NCBI GenBank assembly: GCA_019636275.1
Contig: JAHBXY010000039.1
Location: 1 to 60,301 of the forward strand
Source: Planctomycetota bacterium
Lineage (GTDB): Bacteria > Planctomycetota > J058
Reading direction: 5' to 3'
DNA length: 60,301 bases
Each line of letters opens with the position of its first letter. The first letter of the stretch is position 1. Shown piece by piece: positions 9,028 through 20,201 of the stretch. The notes under the pieces are model-generated. The model was given only the letters and a program-made list of their open reading frames with translations. It ran no database searches and was not told the origin of the DNA. Position numbers and translations under genes: made by a program.

Positions 9028-10527
9028 TCAGAGCGTCCGCTCCGAGTGCTTGCGGCCGTTGAAGCTGAGCACCTTGCGGCGCTTCTCGACGCTCGTCTCG
9101 ATGTGCACCGGGCGGTTCCAGATCATCTGCAGGTTCCGCAGGACGTCCTTGGCCTGCTCCTGCTGCAGGTCGTGGCCGTCGTGGCGGTGGACCAGGTAGA
9201 GCTCGCCCCGGTTCTCGTAGTTGCCGCTCTCGACGGAGATGAACGGGTTGCCCCAGTTCGTCAGCTCGAAGAGCAGCTTCTCCTTGATCTGCTTGAACTC
9301 GCGGCTGGCGATCACGTACTCGCCGCTCTGCTTCGAGTACTCGAACGTGAACAGCTTCTGCTCGCGCGCGAAGTCCTCGGTGAGGAACTCGTCGATGAAC
9401 AGGATGTCGTTGTAGATGCGCCGGACCTCGAAGATCTTCTCGCGCCCCTTGCCCAGCTTGCGGTCCCAGGTGCGCTTCTTCTCCGCGTCGTCGCACTCGT
9501 CCCACTCGGCGCCGAACTTGCCCTTGTTCCAGCGCTCCTCGATGTCGCGGAACAGCTCGATCCCGACCTTGTAGGGGTTCAGGACCCCGGGCCGCGTGCC
9601 CATCGTGCCCGCGTGGTGGTCGGCGTAGTCGACCACCTCGTCGTCGGTGAGGACCTTGGTGGTCATCAGGGTCGAGTGCCAGTAGCTGGCCCATCCTTCG
9701 TTCATGACCTTGGTCATGGCCTGCGGAACGAAGTAGTAAGCCTCCTCCCGGACCATCGACAGGATGTCCCGCTGCCAGCGCTCGAGCGGCGCGTGCTCGA
9801 TCATGAACAGGAGCACGTCGCGCTCGGGCTGCTCGGGGAAGTTCTTGCTCTTCTCGATGGCCTCGGTGAGCTTCTTCTTCTGCTCCTCCATGAACTCGGG
9901 CGGGTTGACGTAGCGGTCCATGTACTCCTTGGACCGGAGCTTCCGGGGCACCGCCCGCTGCGGCTCGTCGTCGTCGAGGGCCTTCTCGCGCCGCCGCTTG
10001 ATGAACGGCGAGTGCATGTCGATCAGGTTGTCGAGCGACATGCAGGCGTCGAGGAAGCGCTCGACCTCCTCGTGGCCGTAATTCTCCGCGTAGCGGCGGA
10101 TCTTCGTCCCGTGGTTCGCCATCTCGTCGATCATCTTGCGGTTGGTCTTGGCGAACCACAGGTTGTTCTTGAAGAAGTCGGCGTGCCCGCACACGTGGCT
10201 CATGACCAGCTTCTGGTCGACGAGCGAGTTCGACTTCATCAGGTAGGCGTAGCAGGGGTCGTTGTTGATGACGAGCTCGTAGATCTTCTGCAGGCCGTAC
10301 GTGTAGCCCTTGGAGAGCTGCTCGTACTCCATGCCGAACTTCCAGTGCGGGTAGCGGGTGGGGAACCCGCCGTAGGCGGCGACCTCGTTGATCTCGTCGT
10401 AGTCGAGGAGCTCGAAGCAGACCTCCCAGAAGTCGAGGCCCATCTCGCGCGCGTAGGCCGTGATCCGGCGGGCCCAGTCGGACAGCTCCGGCGTCAGCCC
10501 GCCGCGCGGCCGCTCGTGGTACGCCAC
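9028..10527 (-). CDS. SpoVR family protein (YcgB-like)
   Basis: A 499-residue protein with the conserved SpoVR pattern: TPELSDWARRI near the N-terminus, FWEVCFELLDYDEINEVAAYGG-type sequence, and the NDPCYAYLMKSNS region. SpoVR was named for spore cortex formation in Bacillus. In Gram-negatives it is encoded with PrkA and DUF444 proteins and is linked to stationary-phase or nitrogen stress; its biochemistry is unresolved. The GTG start follows directly after the TAG of the DUF444 gene (no gap), with GGGGAAGGGG inside that gene as the ribosome binding site, so translation is coupled. It is the last gene of the three-gene operon. Confidence 0.93.
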   Translation of the reverse strand: MAYHERPRGGLTPELSDWARRITAYAREMGLDFWEVCFELLDYDEINEVAAYGGFPTRYPHWKFGMEYEQLSKGYTYGLQKIYELVINNDPCYAYLMKSNSLVDQKLVMSHVCGHADFFKNNLWFAKTNRKMIDEMANHGTKIRRYAENYGHEEVERFLDACMSLDNLIDMHSPFIKRRREKALDDDEPQRAVPRKLRSKEYMDRYVNPPEFMEEQKKKLTEAIEKSKNFPEQPERDVLLFMIEHAPLERWQRDILSMVREEAYYFVPQAMTKVMNEGWASYWHSTLMTTKVLTDDEVVDYADHHAGTMGTRPGVLNPYKVGIELFRDIEERWNKGKFGAEWDECDDAEKKRTWDRKLGKGREKIFEVRRIYNDILFIDEFLTEDFAREQKLFTFEYSKQSGEYVIASREFKQIKEKLLFELTNWGNPFISVESGNYENRGELYLVHRHDGHDLQQEQAKDVLRNLQMIWNRPVHIETSVEKRRKVLSFNGRKHSERTL

Positions 10528-11634
10528 CTAGCGCCCCTTCCCCAGGAAGTCCTTGATCGAGTCGTAGATCTCCTCGCGGCTGGAGATCGTGCTCAGGATG
10601 CAGCGCTCGTCCTTCTCGAACGAGGCCCGCAGGTCCTTGATGAACTGGCCGCTGCCGTAGGCGCTCTTCACCTGCCCGTAGCAGAAGACGTTCACGCGGG
10701 GCAGCAGGTGCTCGTCGAGGAGCTTGATGCAGCGGCGCGTGTCGTCGCCGCCCCAGTTGTCGCCGTCGGAGAAGTGGAACGGGTAGATGTTCCAGTCGTC
10801 GGGCGGGAACTGCTCCTCGATGAGCCGGTTGCACAGCTCGTAGGCGCTGGAGATCTTCGTGCCGCCGCTCTCGCGGATGTGGAAGAAGGTGTGCTGGTCG
10901 ACCTCCTTCGCCGTCGCGTCGTGGACGATGTAGCGGCTCTCGATGTTCTTGTACTGGCTGCGCAGCCACGTATCGATCCAGAAGGACTCGATGCGGACGA
11001 TCTCCTTCTGCTCGAAGCCCATCGAGCCCGAGACGTCCATCATGTAGATGATCACCGCGTTCGCCTCGGGCTCGCGGTGCGTCTTCCAGGAGCGGTAGCG
11101 CTTGTCCTCGCGGATCGGCAGGACGAGCGGGTCGTCGGGGTCGTACTCGCCCGACGAGATCTGCCGCAGGAGCGCCTGCTTGAAGGTGCGCTTGAAGTGG
11201 CGCAGGCTCTCGGGCCCGCTGCGGTGGATGCCGGTGTAGACGTCCTTCTCCGAGGCGATGGCCTTCTTGCCCTTGGGCTCGATCCGGGGCAGCTCCAGCT
11301 CCTCGCCCAGGATCTTGGCCAGCTCCGAGAGCTCGACGTCGACCTCGAGGACGTGCTCGCCCGGGTTCTCGCCGGCCTCGCCGGGACCCCCCGGCTGGTC
11401 GCCCTTGCCCAGCGGCTGGCCGATGTCGCCCTCGCCCTGGCCGACGCCGCCGGTGTCCTGGGTCCCGTAGCGGAACCGGGGGAGCTGGATCTGCGGCAGG
11501 GGGATCGAGACGACGTTGCGCCCCTTGCGGCCGATCAGCTCGCCCTTGGTGATGTACTTGCGCAGCTCCTTCTTGATCTTCCCGCGGACGATCTGCTTGA
11601 ACCGCGAGCTGTCACGGCCGATCTTGTTGGTCAC
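10528..11634 (-). CDS. DUF444 / YeaH-YhbH family von Willebrand factor A protein
   Basis: A 368-residue cytosolic protein. Basic N-terminal region ([18 protein letters not shown]), a Gly/Pro/Gln-rich linker at residues 55-95, then a vWA-type domain with the metal-ion-dependent adhesion motif DVSGSMG at residues 200-206 and a later FSDGDNWGG loop. It is the standard middle partner of PrkA and SpoVR. Start is GTG at 11634 with GGAGG at good spacing. It lies 32 nt after the prkA stop and touches the spoVR start, so the three genes form one transcript. Length matches the family. The role of the operon in this organism is inferred from other bacteria. Confidence 0.93.
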   Translation of the reverse strand: MTNKIGRDSSRFKQIVRGKIKKELRKYITKGELIGRKGRNVVSIPLPQIQLPRFRYGTQDTGGVGQGEGDIGQPLGKGDQPGGPGEAGENPGEHVLEVDVELSELAKILGEELELPRIEPKGKKAIASEKDVYTGIHRSGPESLRHFKRTFKQALLRQISSGEYDPDDPLVLPIREDKRYRSWKTHREPEANAVIIYMMDVSGSMGFEQKEIVRIESFWIDTWLRSQYKNIESRYIVHDATAKEVDQHTFFHIRESGGTKISSAYELCNRLIEEQFPPDDWNIYPFHFSDGDNWGGDDTRRCIKLLDEHLLPRVNVFCYGQVKSAYGSGQFIKDLRASFEKDERCILSTISSREEIYDSIKDFLGKGR

Positions 11635-11666
11635 GCGCCCGCGCCTCCGCTCTCCCCGGGGTCAGC

Positions 11667-13712
<2,046 letters not shown>

Positions 13713-13906
13713 TCCGTGCACCTCTCGACCGACGGGGGACGGGACCAGCGCGGCGCGCCGCGCGCACCGCGGTGGGCATGATACCCCTGACCTGCGTCAT
13801 GTGCGGTCGGGGCAAGCGCGTTACCCGAGTGTGAGTCTAGAGGGTCGGCGCGGCTTCGTCAGGGCGCGTCCGGCGAGCCCGACGTGACCCGACCGGGGGC
13901 GGGGCG

Positions 13907-14293
13907 TTACGCGGAGTCGACCCGTCGCGCCCGCGCGCGGGATGGGCGCCGCCGGTCGAGGTCGATGAGCCCGGCGGCCTCGAGCAAGGGGAGCACGTAA
14001 GACGCGACGGCGTGGTCGCGGTTCTCGCTCGAGAGCACGGCCAGGAGGACGTCGTCCGACGTGCGCACCCAGCCCTCGGGGTCGTCGGCGCCCAGGTCGC
14101 GCAGGGCCTTGAGCCCGCCGTCGAACGCCTCGGCTCGGAGCGTCACCGTCCCGCCGCGCGACGTCTTGACCTCGAGGCCGTCCGGCGTCTGCGCGCGCAC
14201 GGTGAACGGCCGCGACGAAGCGCCGGCGCCGGGCGTCTGGAAGGTGCGCCGGGTGAGGTCGGGGAGGGCGAGCACGGCGTCGAAGGCGTCCAT
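13907..14293 (-). CDS. small hypothetical protein, last gene of the acyl-ligase operon
   Basis: A 128-residue soluble protein with a mixed alpha/beta look, an Arg-rich C-terminus and no known motif. The ATG at 14293 lies 9 nt after the Nudix stop codon, so it should be on the same transcript. The Nudix stop and following bases spell TAGACT, which resembles the -10-like hexamers seen before other starts here, so a separate leaderless start is also possible. Codon use is typical of the window, which supports a real gene. I cannot assign a family. Confidence 0.6.
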   Translation of the reverse strand: MDAFDAVLALPDLTRRTFQTPGAGASSRPFTVRAQTPDGLEVKTSRGGTVTLRAEAFDGGLKALRDLGADDPEGWVRTSDDVLLAVLSSENRDHAVASYVLPLLEAAGLIDLDRRRPSRARARRVDSA

Positions 14294-14302
14294 GCCGGCA
14301 GT

Positions 14303-14779
14303 CTACACGCCGACGTCGATCGGCCGGTCCGGGGGACCGTCGCGCAGGAGCGCGGCGAGGGCGCGCGCCAGCCCGCGTGGCGCGAAGACGTCCGACGAGG
14401 CGAGCAGCTCGTCGAGCGTCCACCAGCGGCGCCGCGTGATGTGCTCGGCGCGCAGGTCGTCCTCCTCGAGGAGCGTGGCGGTCGCGAGCGCGGCCTCGAC
14501 GCGCACCAGGTGGATGCGCTCGCGCTGCCGGATGACGCGGTCGGCCCAGGGGAACGTGTGCTCTCGCACCCACACGCAGGGTCCGAGCGCGGCCTCCTCG
14601 AGGCCCACCTCCTCGCCGAGCTCACGGCGCAGGGCCGCCTCGTGCGTCTCGCCTGGCTCGAGCCCGCCGCCGGGCGTGGCCCACCAGGACCGCCCGTCGA
14701 GCTCGAAGCGCACCAGGAGCACGCGGTCGACCGGGTCGAGGACGAGGGCCCGGGCGGCCTCGCGCAGCTCGGGCTTCAC
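14303..14779 (-). CDS. Nudix hydrolase
   Basis: A 158-residue protein with a complete Nudix box at residues 38-60 (GGLEPGE...RELGEEVGL: Gx5Ex7REUxEExGU), which binds the metal and hydrolyses a nucleoside diphosphate linked to another group. The domain has near-standard length, with LLVRFELDG and WWATPGGGL before the box. The GTG start overlaps the acyl-ligase stop by 4 bp (GTGA), so translation is coupled. The neighbours raise the possibility that it removes an adenylated or CoA-type by-product, but the substrate cannot be read from sequence; a general housecleaning role is as likely. Confidence 0.9.
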   Translation of the reverse strand: MKPELREAARALVLDPVDRVLLVRFELDGRSWWATPGGGLEPGETHEAALRRELGEEVGLEEAALGPCVWVREHTFPWADRVIRQRERIHLVRVEAALATATLLEEDDLRAEHITRRRWWTLDELLASSDVFAPRGLARALAALLRDGPPDRPIDVGV

Positions 14780-16521
14780 CTGAGCGCCCGCACGTCGTCG
14801 CGACGGGCGCGCGCCCCGAGGCCGCGCGCGAGCAGGTCGCGGCGAAGCTTGAGCGAGGTGGTGCGGGGGAAGGGCTCCGGCTCGACGAGGAGGCCGGCCG
14901 GGCGCAGGTGCTCGGGGAGGGCGCGCGCGCGCCGGGCGGCCTCCCCGACCAGCCCGTCGACCAGGCCGTCGGCGGACCCGCGCGGGCGGACGACGAGGAG
15001 CAGGCGCTCGTCGTCGCCGGGCCGGGCGGGCCAGACGGCGTGCGCGGCCACGACCGCGTGCTCCTCGGCCGCCGGCAGGCCGTCGAAGCGACTCTCGACC
15101 TCCTCGGGGTAGACGTTCTTGCCCCCGGCCGTGACGACCATGTGCTTCTTGCGGCCGACGAGGCGCAGGTGGCCGGCGGCGTCGAGCACGCCGAGGTCGC
15201 CCGTGCGCAGCCAGCCGTCGACGATCGTCTCGCGCGTCAGGTCGGGGTCGTCGAGGTAGCCCTGGAACACCTGCGGTCCGCGCACGACGACCTCGCCCAC
15301 GCCGTCGGGGCCGCGGCCGTCGATGCGCACCTCGGTGCCCGGGAGCGGCAGGCCGACCGTGTCGTCGCGGAAGGGGCGCAGGTCGTTGACCGTGACCACG
15401 GCGCAGGCCTCGGTCAGGCCGTAGCCGATCGCCACCGGGAGCCCGAGGTCGTAGAGGGCGCGGGCGGTGTCGCGCGGCACGAAGGCGCCGCCGGCGAAGA
15501 TCCGCGACAGGCGCCCGCCGAGCGCGCGGTGGACCGGGGCCAGGAGGGCGCGGCTGACCGCCGCGCGGGGGCGGTCGCGCGTGAGCCAGGCGTTGAGGGC
15601 GCGCACGCCCCGGAGGCCCGTGGCGGCCAGCCCCTCGTGCGCGTCGAGGCGCTCGCGCAGCCGCCCCTCGAGCGCCTGGAGGAGCGCCGGCACGGCCGAC
15701 AGGTGCGTCACGCCGTGGTCCTGGCAGGCCCGCACGAGCCACTCGGGCCGCAGCGTGCGCAGGTGCACGACCCGCGCGCCGCAGAGGACCGGCACGAGGA
15801 AGCCGCACATGAAGTCGAGCGCGTGGTTGGTGGGGAGCACCGACAGGTAGACGTCGTCCTCGGCGAGCGGATAGAGCGTGGCCAGGGCCTCGAGCTGGCT
15901 CAGGTAGCTCCGGTGCGTGAGGACGCAGCCCTTCGGCCGACCGCCGGTGGTGCCGGACGAGTAGACGATCGCCGCCGGCGCGTCGCGCTCGCCCACGACG
16001 GGAGTCCAGGGCGCCGGCCGCGTCCCGGCGAGGGCGTCGTCCCAGCCGAGCCCGGGGGACGGGTCGCCGAGCGGGCCGTCGACGAGGACGACCTCGAGCG
16101 TCAGGGGCGCGTCGCGCAGGCGGCGCCACACGGGGCCGTCGGTGAGGAGCGCCCGGGCCCCGCAGTGCGCGAGGAGCCGCGCCAGCTCGGCGCCCTCGGC
16201 GCGCGCGTCGAGCGGCACGAGGACGCAGCCGAGCCCGAGCCCCGCCAGCGCGCCCTCGAGCCAGCGCGGCCCGTTGGACATGGCGATCGCCAGGCGGTCG
16301 CCCGGGCTGACGCCGCGCGCCGTCAGCCAGGCGCCCAGCCGGCCGGCCTCCTGCGCCGCCTCGCGGAACGTGCGCTCGACGACCACGCGGCCGCGGTCGG
16401 TCAGGACGAGGAACGGGTTGCTCCGGTGCGCGTGGACGGCGTGCGCCAGCGCCGGGCCGAGCGACGGGTAGCGGTCGAGGCGGAACGCGCGGCGCGTCGG
16501 GTCGAGCGGGGCGGCGAACAC
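14776..16521 (-). CDS. AMP-forming acyl-CoA/acyl-ACP synthetase
   Basis: A 581-residue ANL-superfamily adenylating enzyme: P-loop motif YSSGTTGGRPKG (residues 187-198), the later YGLTEAC motif, WLRTGDLG, GRKKHMVVTAGGKNVYP, and a C-terminal catalytic Lys in TTSLKLRRD. It should activate a carboxylic acid with ATP and pass it to CoA or an acyl carrier. The ACP gene 1 nt upstream (TGA-C-GTG) makes the ACP a likely acceptor; that is inference. There is no signal peptide or membrane segment. It overlaps the Nudix gene by 4 bp. The acid could be a fatty acid, aryl acid or other short carboxylate. Confidence 0.9.
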   Translation of the reverse strand: MFAAPLDPTRRAFRLDRYPSLGPALAHAVHAHRSNPFLVLTDRGRVVVERTFREAAQEAGRLGAWLTARGVSPGDRLAIAMSNGPRWLEGALAGLGLGCVLVPLDARAEGAELARLLAHCGARALLTDGPVWRRLRDAPLTLEVVLVDGPLGDPSPGLGWDDALAGTRPAPWTPVVGERDAPAAIVYSSGTTGGRPKGCVLTHRSYLSQLEALATLYPLAEDDVYLSVLPTNHALDFMCGFLVPVLCGARVVHLRTLRPEWLVRACQDHGVTHLSAVPALLQALEGRLRERLDAHEGLAATGLRGVRALNAWLTRDRPRAAVSRALLAPVHRALGGRLSRIFAGGAFVPRDTARALYDLGLPVAIGYGLTEACAVVTVNDLRPFRDDTVGLPLPGTEVRIDGRGPDGVGEVVVRGPQVFQGYLDDPDLTRETIVDGWLRTGDLGVLDAAGHLRLVGRKKHMVVTAGGKNVYPEEVESRFDGLPAAEEHAVVAAHAVWPARPGDDERLLLVVRPRGSADGLVDGLVGEAARRARALPEHLRPAGLLVEPEPFPRTTSLKLRRDLLARGLGARARRDDVRALR

Positions 16522-16522
16522 G

Positions 16523-16765
16523 TCAGAGCCGCTCGCGGACCTTGCGCGCCAGGTCCGCGAAGCTGCGCACCTCGGCGAGCTCGTAGTCGGGGAGCTCCAC
16601 GCCCAGCTCGAGCTCGAGCGCGCTGAGCAGGTCGAGGGCCTGGACGCTGTCGATCCCGAGCGCCTGGAACAGGTCGTCGTCGGGCCGCAAGGCGTCCGGG
16701 GCGCGCCCGAAGCGCGCGCGCGCCAGGGCGAGGAGGCGGTCGGTCACGCGGGCCAGGTCGTCCAC
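16523..16765 (-). CDS. acyl carrier protein
   Basis: An 80-residue acidic helical protein with the phosphopantetheine-attachment site GIDSVQALDLL, modified Ser about residue 40, and length typical of ACPs. The GTG at 16765 was chosen because it gives a standard N-terminus just before helix I; longer readings add Arg/Pro-rich sequence unlike an ACP. It lies 1 nt from the acyl ligase. It is unlikely to be the housekeeping fatty-acid ACP, since no fab genes are nearby and the site is DSVQ rather than DSLD. It probably carries the acid activated by the adjacent ligase. Confidence 0.85.
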   Translation of the reverse strand: MDDLARVTDRLLALARARFGRAPDALRPDDDLFQALGIDSVQALDLLSALELELGVELPDYELAEVRSFADLARKVRERL

Positions 16766-16836
16766 TCGACCGAGTGTCGGTGACCGGCCGACGCCGGGCC
16801 AGGGGGGCGCGTCCGTCACCCGGGAGGCCCGGCCGC

Positions 16837-17139
16837 CTAGACGCTGGACCAGCGCTCCCGCGGCGGCCGCGGGTCGCGGTGGACCCGCGCGCGCCAGCCG
16901 TCGCGGGCCTTGAGGGAGACCGCGCCGTGCGGCCAGCCGTCGAAGCGGCGCCGGAGGAGGGCGAGGATCCGCCGCGCCGTGGGGCGGTCGGCGATTCCGG
17001 AGACCTCCAGCCCGTAGACGTCCTGCAGCACGTCGACCGCGGCGAAGTCGCTGAGCCACGCGTAGCCACCCTCTGCCAGGGCGGCAAGCGCCTCACCCCG
17101 GTGGCCGAGGAGCTCGGGCGAGAAGCGGAAGCGGTTCAT
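16837..17139 (-). CDS. small hypothetical protein upstream of the ACP gene
   Basis: A 100-residue soluble protein beginning MNRFRFSPELLGHRGEA, with an Arg/Pro-rich tail. An ATG six codons earlier (17157) is an alternative start; neither has a strong ribosome binding site. The region LALLRRRFDGWPHGAV is well formed and uses GC3-rich codons, which supports a real gene. It is 71 nt upstream of the ACP and in the same direction, so it may head the operon. I do not recognise a family. Confidence 0.5.
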   Translation of the reverse strand: MNRFRFSPELLGHRGEALAALAEGGYAWLSDFAAVDVLQDVYGLEVSGIADRPTARRILALLRRRFDGWPHGAVSLKARDGWRARVHRDPRPPRERWSSV

Positions 17140-17390
17140 CGAGGTCCACCATGGCACCGCCGCGCCCGCCGCGCCCGTCCCTCTCCGGCCATGGAGGCTG
17201 GAGAGCGGCTGCCGGTCGGCGCGGCCGCGATCGACAGGGAAAAGCCCGGGTCCGCGAAGGGCTACGTGCGCTACCTCACCTGGGGCATGGGACGAAACCT
17301 GAGAATCGGATAGTCAGTATCGAGGGGGGATCTGAGTGACGCTCTGCGGCCCGAGGAGCAACGCCTCGCCTCTCGAAGGGACGTGAGCTG

Positions 17391-17762
17391 TTGCGAGTCC
17401 TCCTCGTGGACGATGACCCGATCGTCCTCCGCTTCCTGATCGACGTGCTCGATGCGGCGGGCCACGAGGTCGTCGCCGTGCAGGCGGTCGATGGCGCCGA
17501 CCTCGCCCGCTGCGCCGACGCCCTCGCGGCGGGCCCGCTGGACGCGCTCGTGGTCGACCTGCGCATGCCGCTCGACACCGCGCACGTCGTCGCCATGGTC
17601 CGGGCAGCGGCGCCGGCGGCGACCGTGGTCCTGTGCACGGGGACGGAGGTCCTGCCCGAGGACCTGGAGCGCATCGCGCCAGACGCGTTGCTCATGAAGC
17701 CGTTCGCGGCCGAGGCGCTGCTCCGGATGATCGCCGCGCCGCCCGCGGGTGGCCGGCGGTGA
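17391..17762 (+). CDS. stand-alone response-regulator receiver protein
   Basis: A 123-residue CheY-like receiver domain: acidic pocket LLVDDDP (residues 5-10), phospho-acceptor Asp56 in VVDLRMP, a Thr in LCTGTE and conserved Lys in LLMKPF. It has no output domain of its own. Start is TTG at 17391, with GAAGGGA about 10 nt upstream. Its stop overlaps the start of a LuxR-type DNA-binding gene by 4 bp (GTGA), so the two are made together. No histidine kinase is encoded nearby. The upstream 250 bp are unusually AT-rich near 17296-17325 and may hold the promoter. Confidence 0.88.
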   Translation: MRVLLVDDDPIVLRFLIDVLDAAGHEVVAVQAVDGADLARCADALAAGPLDALVVDLRMPLDTAHVVAMVRAAAPAATVVLCTGTEVLPEDLERIAPDALLMKPFAAEALLRMIAAPPAGGRR

Positions 17763-18397
17763 CGACCAGGCGCAACAGGCGCAGCGAGGGGCGGGAAGGC
17801 GACGGCCGGCGGCGCGGCCGCCCGCGGCAGGCGCCGGTCGAGTTCGACGCCCTCCCGCCCGTGTTCCGTCTCCGGCGGCGTGAGGAGGATGTGGCCCCGG
17901 CAGAGCCCGTGAACGCCGCCGCCCGCCGCCTCGCCCTGGACACGGACCTGCAGGAGGCGCTGCGGCGGCTCGCCGTCGGGGCGCTCGACTCCGGTCGTTG
18001 GCGTTCGGGCTCCGTCGTCGACGGCGCGGTGACGTGGGTGGCGCTCGTGGCTCCGATCGGCCGCGAGGTGGCGCAGGCGGTGATCCTGCCCCTCAGCCGC
18101 GCCGCGGATCCGGAGCGCCTCGACGGGCTCGCGCCCGGGATCACGCCGCGGGAGCGCGAGGTGCTCGCGCTGTCGCTGCAGGGGCGCTCGCCGCGAGAGA
18201 TCGCCGCCGACCTGGGGATCAGCTGGCACACCGTCCGCACGCACATGAAGCACGCCTACCGGGCCCTCGGCGTCTCGAGCCGCGCCGAGGCGCTCTCGGT
18301 CGTGTCCGATGGCGAGGCCCCGCGCATCGACGTGGGCCTGCTCGGCGGCGACGGAGCACGGGCGAGGGCGATCCGGGGGCACGGCAACGGCGGCTGA
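17759..18397 (+). CDS. LuxR/NarL-type HTH transcriptional regulator
   Basis: A 212-residue protein starting at GTG 17759 inside the receiver stop codon. The N-terminus is basic and disordered (about residues 1-60). A small mixed alpha/beta region follows, then a LuxR-type helix-turn-helix at about residues 125-185 (GITPREREVLALSLQGRSPREIAADLGIS in part, then HTVRTHMKHAYRALG). In NarL-family regulators this output domain is normally fused to the receiver; here the receiver is the preceding gene. The middle region may be where it binds the receiver or a ligand; this is inference. Targets are unknown. Confidence 0.85.
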   Translation: MTTRRNRRSEGREGDGRRRGRPRQAPVEFDALPPVFRLRRREEDVAPAEPVNAAARRLALDTDLQEALRRLAVGALDSGRWRSGSVVDGAVTWVALVAPIGREVAQAVILPLSRAADPERLDGLAPGITPREREVLALSLQGRSPREIAADLGISWHTVRTHMKHAYRALGVSSRAEALSVVSDGEAPRIDVGLLGGDGARARAIRGHGNGG

Positions 18398-18728
18398 CCG
18401 GACCGCGTGCGGGGCCGCACGGGCCCGATCCTGGGCGGCGACGCGGCGCATCGGGGCCGGGGGCCGACCTCGATCGCCGGTCGTCGTGCCGAACGAGGAC
18501 GGTCACCGAGGGACGCCTGGGTTGCACGAGGACGCCGAGGTACTTCGAGCCGAGGAGCTCGGTGAACCGCGGTGGGTCCCTGGGTGCCCTGGAGACCGGT
18601 CTCCTCGTCGGGTGAGGGTCAGGGCGGTGGCCCGCCCGCATCGCCGTGAGCCGCGCGCTCGCCGTGCACGTGCGCCGCCCTGGCGCGGTGGCGCGCGTGC
18701 CCGTCGCCGCCACTACAATCCGCGAGCG
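18398..18728. other. 331-bp intergenic region with the flavoprotein promoter at its end
   Basis: No frame here has coding-like codon bias or a recognisable product. The only clear signal is the TACAAT hexamer at 18714-18719 just before the flavoprotein start. Confidence 0.55.
18714..18719 (+). promoter_or_regulatory. -10-like hexamer TACAAT before the flavoprotein gene
   Basis: It matches the sigma-70 -10 consensus at 5 of 6 positions and stands out in GC-rich surroundings. Only 9 nt separate it from the ATG, so transcription would begin close to the start codon, giving a leaderless or near-leaderless mRNA. No Shine-Dalgarno and no clear -35 box are present. Confidence 0.5.
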
Positions 18729-20201
18729 ATGCCGGCCCCCGCCCACGACGACCTCGGTGCCCGGAGCGTCCCGCCCCAGGGCGGCGTTCGCCGGTGCGAC
18801 GTGCTCGTCGTCGGGGCCGGGGCCGCGGGGCTCCTGGCCGCCCTGGCCGCCCGCGGGGCGGTCGGCCCCGATGGCGCGGCGCGGACGCCGGCCGCGGACG
18901 CGCCGTCGGTCGTCCTCCTCAACAACGAGGCGCGGCTGGGGCTCAAGCTCCTCGTCTCGGGCGGCGGCCGCTGCAACGTGACCCACGCCCGCGTCGACGA
19001 GCACGACTACCAGACCGGCGCGCCGCACGTGCTCCGCGGGCTCCTGCGCGCCTTCCCGGTCGCGAGCGTGCGCGCCTTCTTCGAGCGGCGCGGCTGCCCG
19101 CTCTACGAGGAGCCGCCGGGCAAGCTCTTCCCCGTCAGCGACGACGCACGGCAGGTGCTCGGGGTGCTCTTGGCGGCGGTGGAGCGGGCCGGCGCGCTCC
19201 TCCTCGCGCCGGCCGAGGTGGTCGACCTCGCGCCGCCGTTGGCCGGCGAGGACGGCCCCTGGCGGGTCGCCCTCGCCGACGGGGGCGCCTGGCGGGCCCG
19301 GCGCGTGGTCGTGGCCACGGGGGGGCTGAGCCTGCCCAAGACCGGCTCGCGCGGGTTCGGGCTCGAGGTGCTGGCGCGGCTCGGGCACACGATCGAGCCG
19401 CCGCTCCCCGCGCTCACGCCGCTCCTCCTGTCCGACGAGGGGCCGCTCCGGGGTCTGGCGGGCGTGACGTCGCCGTTCGTCCTCACGCTCGCGCCGCGCG
19501 GGGCGCCGCCCGAGCAGGTGGCGGGCGCGCGCTTCCGGCCGCTCGCACGGGCGGCGGGCAGCCTGCTGGTCACCCACAAGGGGGCCAGCGGGCCGGCGGC
19601 GCTCGACGTCAGCGGCCCCTGCGCGCGCGCGCTCGCGCGGCGCGAGGAGGTCGCGCTCCTGGCTGACGTCTGGAGCCTGCATCAGCCCGACGGGCCGTGG
19701 GCTTCGTACCTCGACCTGCCCCGCCCGCCGGGGGCGTGCCTCGCCGCCGACGAAGCCCCGCGACCGCCGACGCGCGAGGCGTTCCTCGCCGCGGCGGCGC
19801 CGCTGCTCGAGGACCGGGCGCGCGGGCTCGGCAACGCCCTCGCCGAGCGCCTGCCGCGCTCGCTCGTGCAGGCGCTCCTGCGCGCGAGCGGGCTGGACCC
19901 GGCCCGCCCGATCCGCCAGGTGGACGCGCGCGGCTGGGGCCGCGTCCACGTCGCCCTGACCCAGGCGGACCTGCGCCTCGTCGGCGTCGACGGCTACCAG
20001 AAGGCGGAGGTCACCGCCGGCGGGGTCGTCCTCCAGGAGCTCGAGCGGACGACCCTGGAGAGCCGCCGGCACCCGGGCCTCTTCTGCTGCGGCGAGGTGG
20101 TCGACGTGACGGGGCGGCTAGGCGGGTTCAACTTCCAGTGGGCGTGGGCCAGCGGTTTCGCGGCCGGCGCGGGCGCCGCGGCCACGCTCGCGCGCGGGTA
20201 G
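18729..20201 (+). CDS. BaiN/HI0933-family NAD(P)/FAD-dependent oxidoreductase
   Basis: A 490-residue flavoprotein. Rossmann FAD motif VVGAGAAGLLAALAA near residues 26-40; the family signature SGGGRCNVTH near 79; ATGGLSLPKTGSRGFG in the middle; and the C-terminal FAD-binding end CGEVVDVTGRLGGFNFQWAWASG in part. The family (HI0933, YhiN, BaiN) reduces unsaturated substrates or acts on unknown ones; the physiological substrate here is unknown. It is longer than typical members (about 400) owing to an N-terminal extension and Pro/Ala-rich inserts. ATG start, no Shine-Dalgarno, preceded by TACAAT. Soluble and cytosolic. Confidence 0.9.
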   Translation: MPAPAHDDLGARSVPPQGGVRRCDVLVVGAGAAGLLAALAARGAVGPDGAARTPAADAPSVVLLNNEARLGLKLLVSGGGRCNVTHARVDEHDYQTGAPHVLRGLLRAFPVASVRAFFERRGCPLYEEPPGKLFPVSDDARQVLGVLLAAVERAGALLLAPAEVVDLAPPLAGEDGPWRVALADGGAWRARRVVVATGGLSLPKTGSRGFGLEVLARLGHTIEPPLPALTPLLLSDEGPLRGLAGVTSPFVLTLAPRGAPPEQVAGARFRPLARAAGSLLVTHKGASGPAALDVSGPCARALARREEVALLADVWSLHQPDGPWASYLDLPRPPGACLAADEAPRPPTREAFLAAAAPLLEDRARGLGNALAERLPRSLVQALLRASGLDPARPIRQVDARGWGRVHVALTQADLRLVGVDGYQKAEVTAGGVVLQELERTTLESRRHPGLFCCGEVVDVTGRLGGFNFQWAWASGFAAGAGAAATLARG

